From the NCBI GenBank assembly GCA_023379725.1, contig JAMCPC010000064.1:14251-30472 (forward strand): a stretch of 16,222 nucleotides of DNA, given 5' to 3'. The stretch is from Actinomycetota bacterium. Lineage in GTDB: Bacteria > Actinomycetota > Acidimicrobiia > Acidimicrobiales > JAMCPL01. This document shows positions 15,059 to 16,222 of the stretch, in pieces. The notes beneath the pieces were generated by a model. That model saw only the letters and a list, made by a program, of their open reading frames with translations. It did no database searches and was not told the DNA's origin. Position 1 is the first letter of the stretch. The number at the start of each line of letters is the position of its first letter. The translations under genes were made by a program, and so were the position numbers.

Positions 15059-16222
15059 CTATGCAGGCTGTGACAGTACTGCCGACGAAGGAGGAATCGT
15101 TCCGGTGGTCCCCGGTACGCAGAGATTGGCTGACCAATCCGCAGGGGCAGCCAGCTTGGGGGGAGTGGCAAAGGCAGGAGAGGACTGGAAGTCCACCATG
15201 TCAAGCAGGTTGTGAGCACCTGCATCTCTCTTGGTGAGGGCAGGTAGATTCCATTTGGTCTCTATCATCCTCAAGATCGAAGTGTGATCAGATACATCAC
15301 TGGAAACATAATTCGTCTTTGCGTAAGGCGATACCAAGCCCATTGGCACCCGAATTCCGTAACGGTCAAATGTCGCCTTTATGTCGGTAGATGAAAGCTG
15401 CGGTGCCACATTGTCAGGAATCGGGGCAGAGGGAGGTGCCACATGATCGTAGTATCCACCAGCTTCATCGTATGTCCACACCAGTAAAGTCTTGGACCAC
15501 TTAGGCCCTTTCATCACGGCATTGACTATCGATGCAAGAAAATTATCGCCAAACTGAATATCCTGACCCTCTCCCTCACTATTGGTAAGGTAGTCGGGAT
15601 CCACCAGAGAGACTGCTGGCAGGTTCCCTGATGACGCGTCGGAAAAGAACTCCTCTATGGGAACGTACTTGCCGACGTTCTGGGTAAGTAGGTAGGGATA
15701 AAGGGCAATCGTGGGAAATACAGAGAAATAATCCTTCCATGATATAGAATGCTTGTTCAGATGATCGAATATAGTTCCGTTTGCCGGATGGCTCTGTACA
15801 TCGCTAGGTATATCGTAAAACGTAGTAAAGTCATCCACCAATCCGTCTGATGTACCTGAAATAAGGTAGCGGCGATTTGGAAACGTCGGGCCGAGCAACG
15901 AACAGAAATAGCGATCGTTTATCGGGAATGTCGAAGCAAGGCTATAGGTGAATGGTATGTCTGTACCGGTATAATACCCCATTGCAGCCGCCCCATTACC
16001 GTTGGTGATGAAGCCATCCATCTTGCCTCCATCGTATGCCTCGTGAGTTGGGTTCCATGTATTGGTCGGTAGCGTGTATGAACGACATTCGGTCGGAAGG
16101 TGAAAGGCCTCTATGTACTGGCCATTGCCATTTGGATTGGTATTGGTAGGCTGCCCCTTGGAATTCAGGGTGTATCCATCGCCACGTCCGAGCACCCCAA
16201 GTATCGTGTCATACGACCGGTT
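15059..16222 (-). CDS. Phospholipase C / acid phosphatase-type phosphoesterase, 5' end beyond the window
   Basis: The 387 visible residues match the phosphoesterase family that includes non-haemolytic phospholipases C and AcpA-type acid phosphatases, which are usually exported and cleave phosphate esters or phospholipids. The first visible residues are NRSYDTILG, the family's ENRSFDxxLG motif, so the true start lies beyond 16222. The in-frame GTG at 16195 is not the start. Further conserved segments are PTHEAYDGGKMDGF (58-71), ISWKDYF (160-166), TYDEAGGYYDHVAPP (250-264), YGIRVPMGLVSPYAK (288-302), SDHTSILRMIETKWNLPALT (311-330) and RDAGAHNLLDMVDF (332-345). The catalytic region appears intact, ending in a short Ser/Pro/Thr-rich tail. 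The substrate cannot be told. An N-terminal signal peptide is expected but not visible. It is on the same strand as ruvC, 260 bp away, with a hairpin between, so it is probably a separate unit. Confidence 0.92.
   Translation of the reverse strand, partial: NRSYDTILGVLGRGDGYTLNSKGQPTNTNPNGNGQYIEAFHLPTECRSYTLPTNTWNPTHEAYDGGKMDGFITNGNGAAAMGYYTGTDIPFTYSLASTFPINDRYFCSLLGPTFPNRRYLISGTSDGLVDDFTTFYDIPSDVQSHPANGTIFDHLNKHSISWKDYFSVFPTIALYPYLLTQNVGKYVPIEEFFSDASSGNLPAVSLVDPDYLTNSEGEGQDIQFGDNFLASIVNAVMKGPKWSKTLLVWTYDEAGGYYDHVAPPSAPIPDNVAPQLSSTDIKATFDRYGIRVPMGLVSPYAKTNYVSSDVSDHTSILRMIETKWNLPALTKRDAGAHNLLDMVDFQSSPAFATPPKLAAPADWSANLCVPGTTGTIPPSSAVLSQPA

Noticed and set aside
14919..15225. Minus-strand open frames overlapping the end of the phosphoesterase gene and the gap before ruvC
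   Set aside because: Their upstream halves are other-frame readings of the conserved phosphoesterase, the remainder matches nothing I know, and there is no ribosome-binding site.
15059..16195. GTG at 16195 as the start of the phosphoesterase
   Set aside because: The frame continues upstream to the window edge with NRSYDTILG, the family's N-terminal active-site motif, so the gene simply runs out of the window.

Overview
The window looks like chromosomal DNA of a mid-GC (about half G+C by eye) Gram-positive bacterium of the actinobacterial type, most likely the acidophilic Acidimicrobiia (Acidimicrobium, Acidithrix, Ferrithrix or similar). This placement is inference. It rests on the order ruvC-ruvA-ruvB ... 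yajC-secD-secF-rel-hisS, on a single bifunctional Rel, and on a secreted protein ending in three copies of a 'YRIADTRxGSGEPYAG ... SGYLTVWP ... VVVDVEGWF' module that I associate with actinobacterial secreted proteins. No sequence search was possible.

Layout from left to right. 1-7577, all on the minus strand: hisS (3' end cut by the window), rel, secF, secD and yajC, with short gaps that suggest one or two transcription units. yajC, secD and secF encode accessory parts of the Sec translocase. rel makes and degrades (p)ppGpp and hisS charges tRNA-His, so both belong to amino-acid-starvation physiology. 7578-8059: a divergent intergenic region with a short, clearly recognisable remnant of an ABC-transporter ATPase. 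8060-12079, plus strand: one very large gene for an exported protein of 1339 residues with 14 Cys-pair/Asp-box repeats, an IPT/TIG domain and three C-terminal modules. 12080-12319: a convergent gap with a hairpin, a 12-nt tandem repeat and an IS605-like end motif. 12320-14798, minus strand: ruvC-ruvA-ruvB, the Holliday-junction resolvasome, packed with 3-4 nt gaps. 15059-16222, minus strand: the C-terminal part of an exported phospholipase C/acid phosphatase-like phosphoesterase whose start lies beyond the window.

The housekeeping backbone is ordinary, but the window has several oddities. The large secreted-protein gene and the ABC relic separate ruvCAB from yajC-secDF. Two copies of an identical 13-nt motif resembling the 3' end of IS605/TnpB-type elements lie in opposite orientation, one beside rel and one beside ruvB. 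RuvA has a roughly 100-residue disordered linker, SecF a roughly 200-residue low-complexity tail, and YajC a strongly acidic tail. I found no CRISPR array, tRNA, rRNA or intact transposase, and no convincing novel multi-gene system. The most interesting objects are the repeat protein, the mobile-element relics and the low-complexity extensions.
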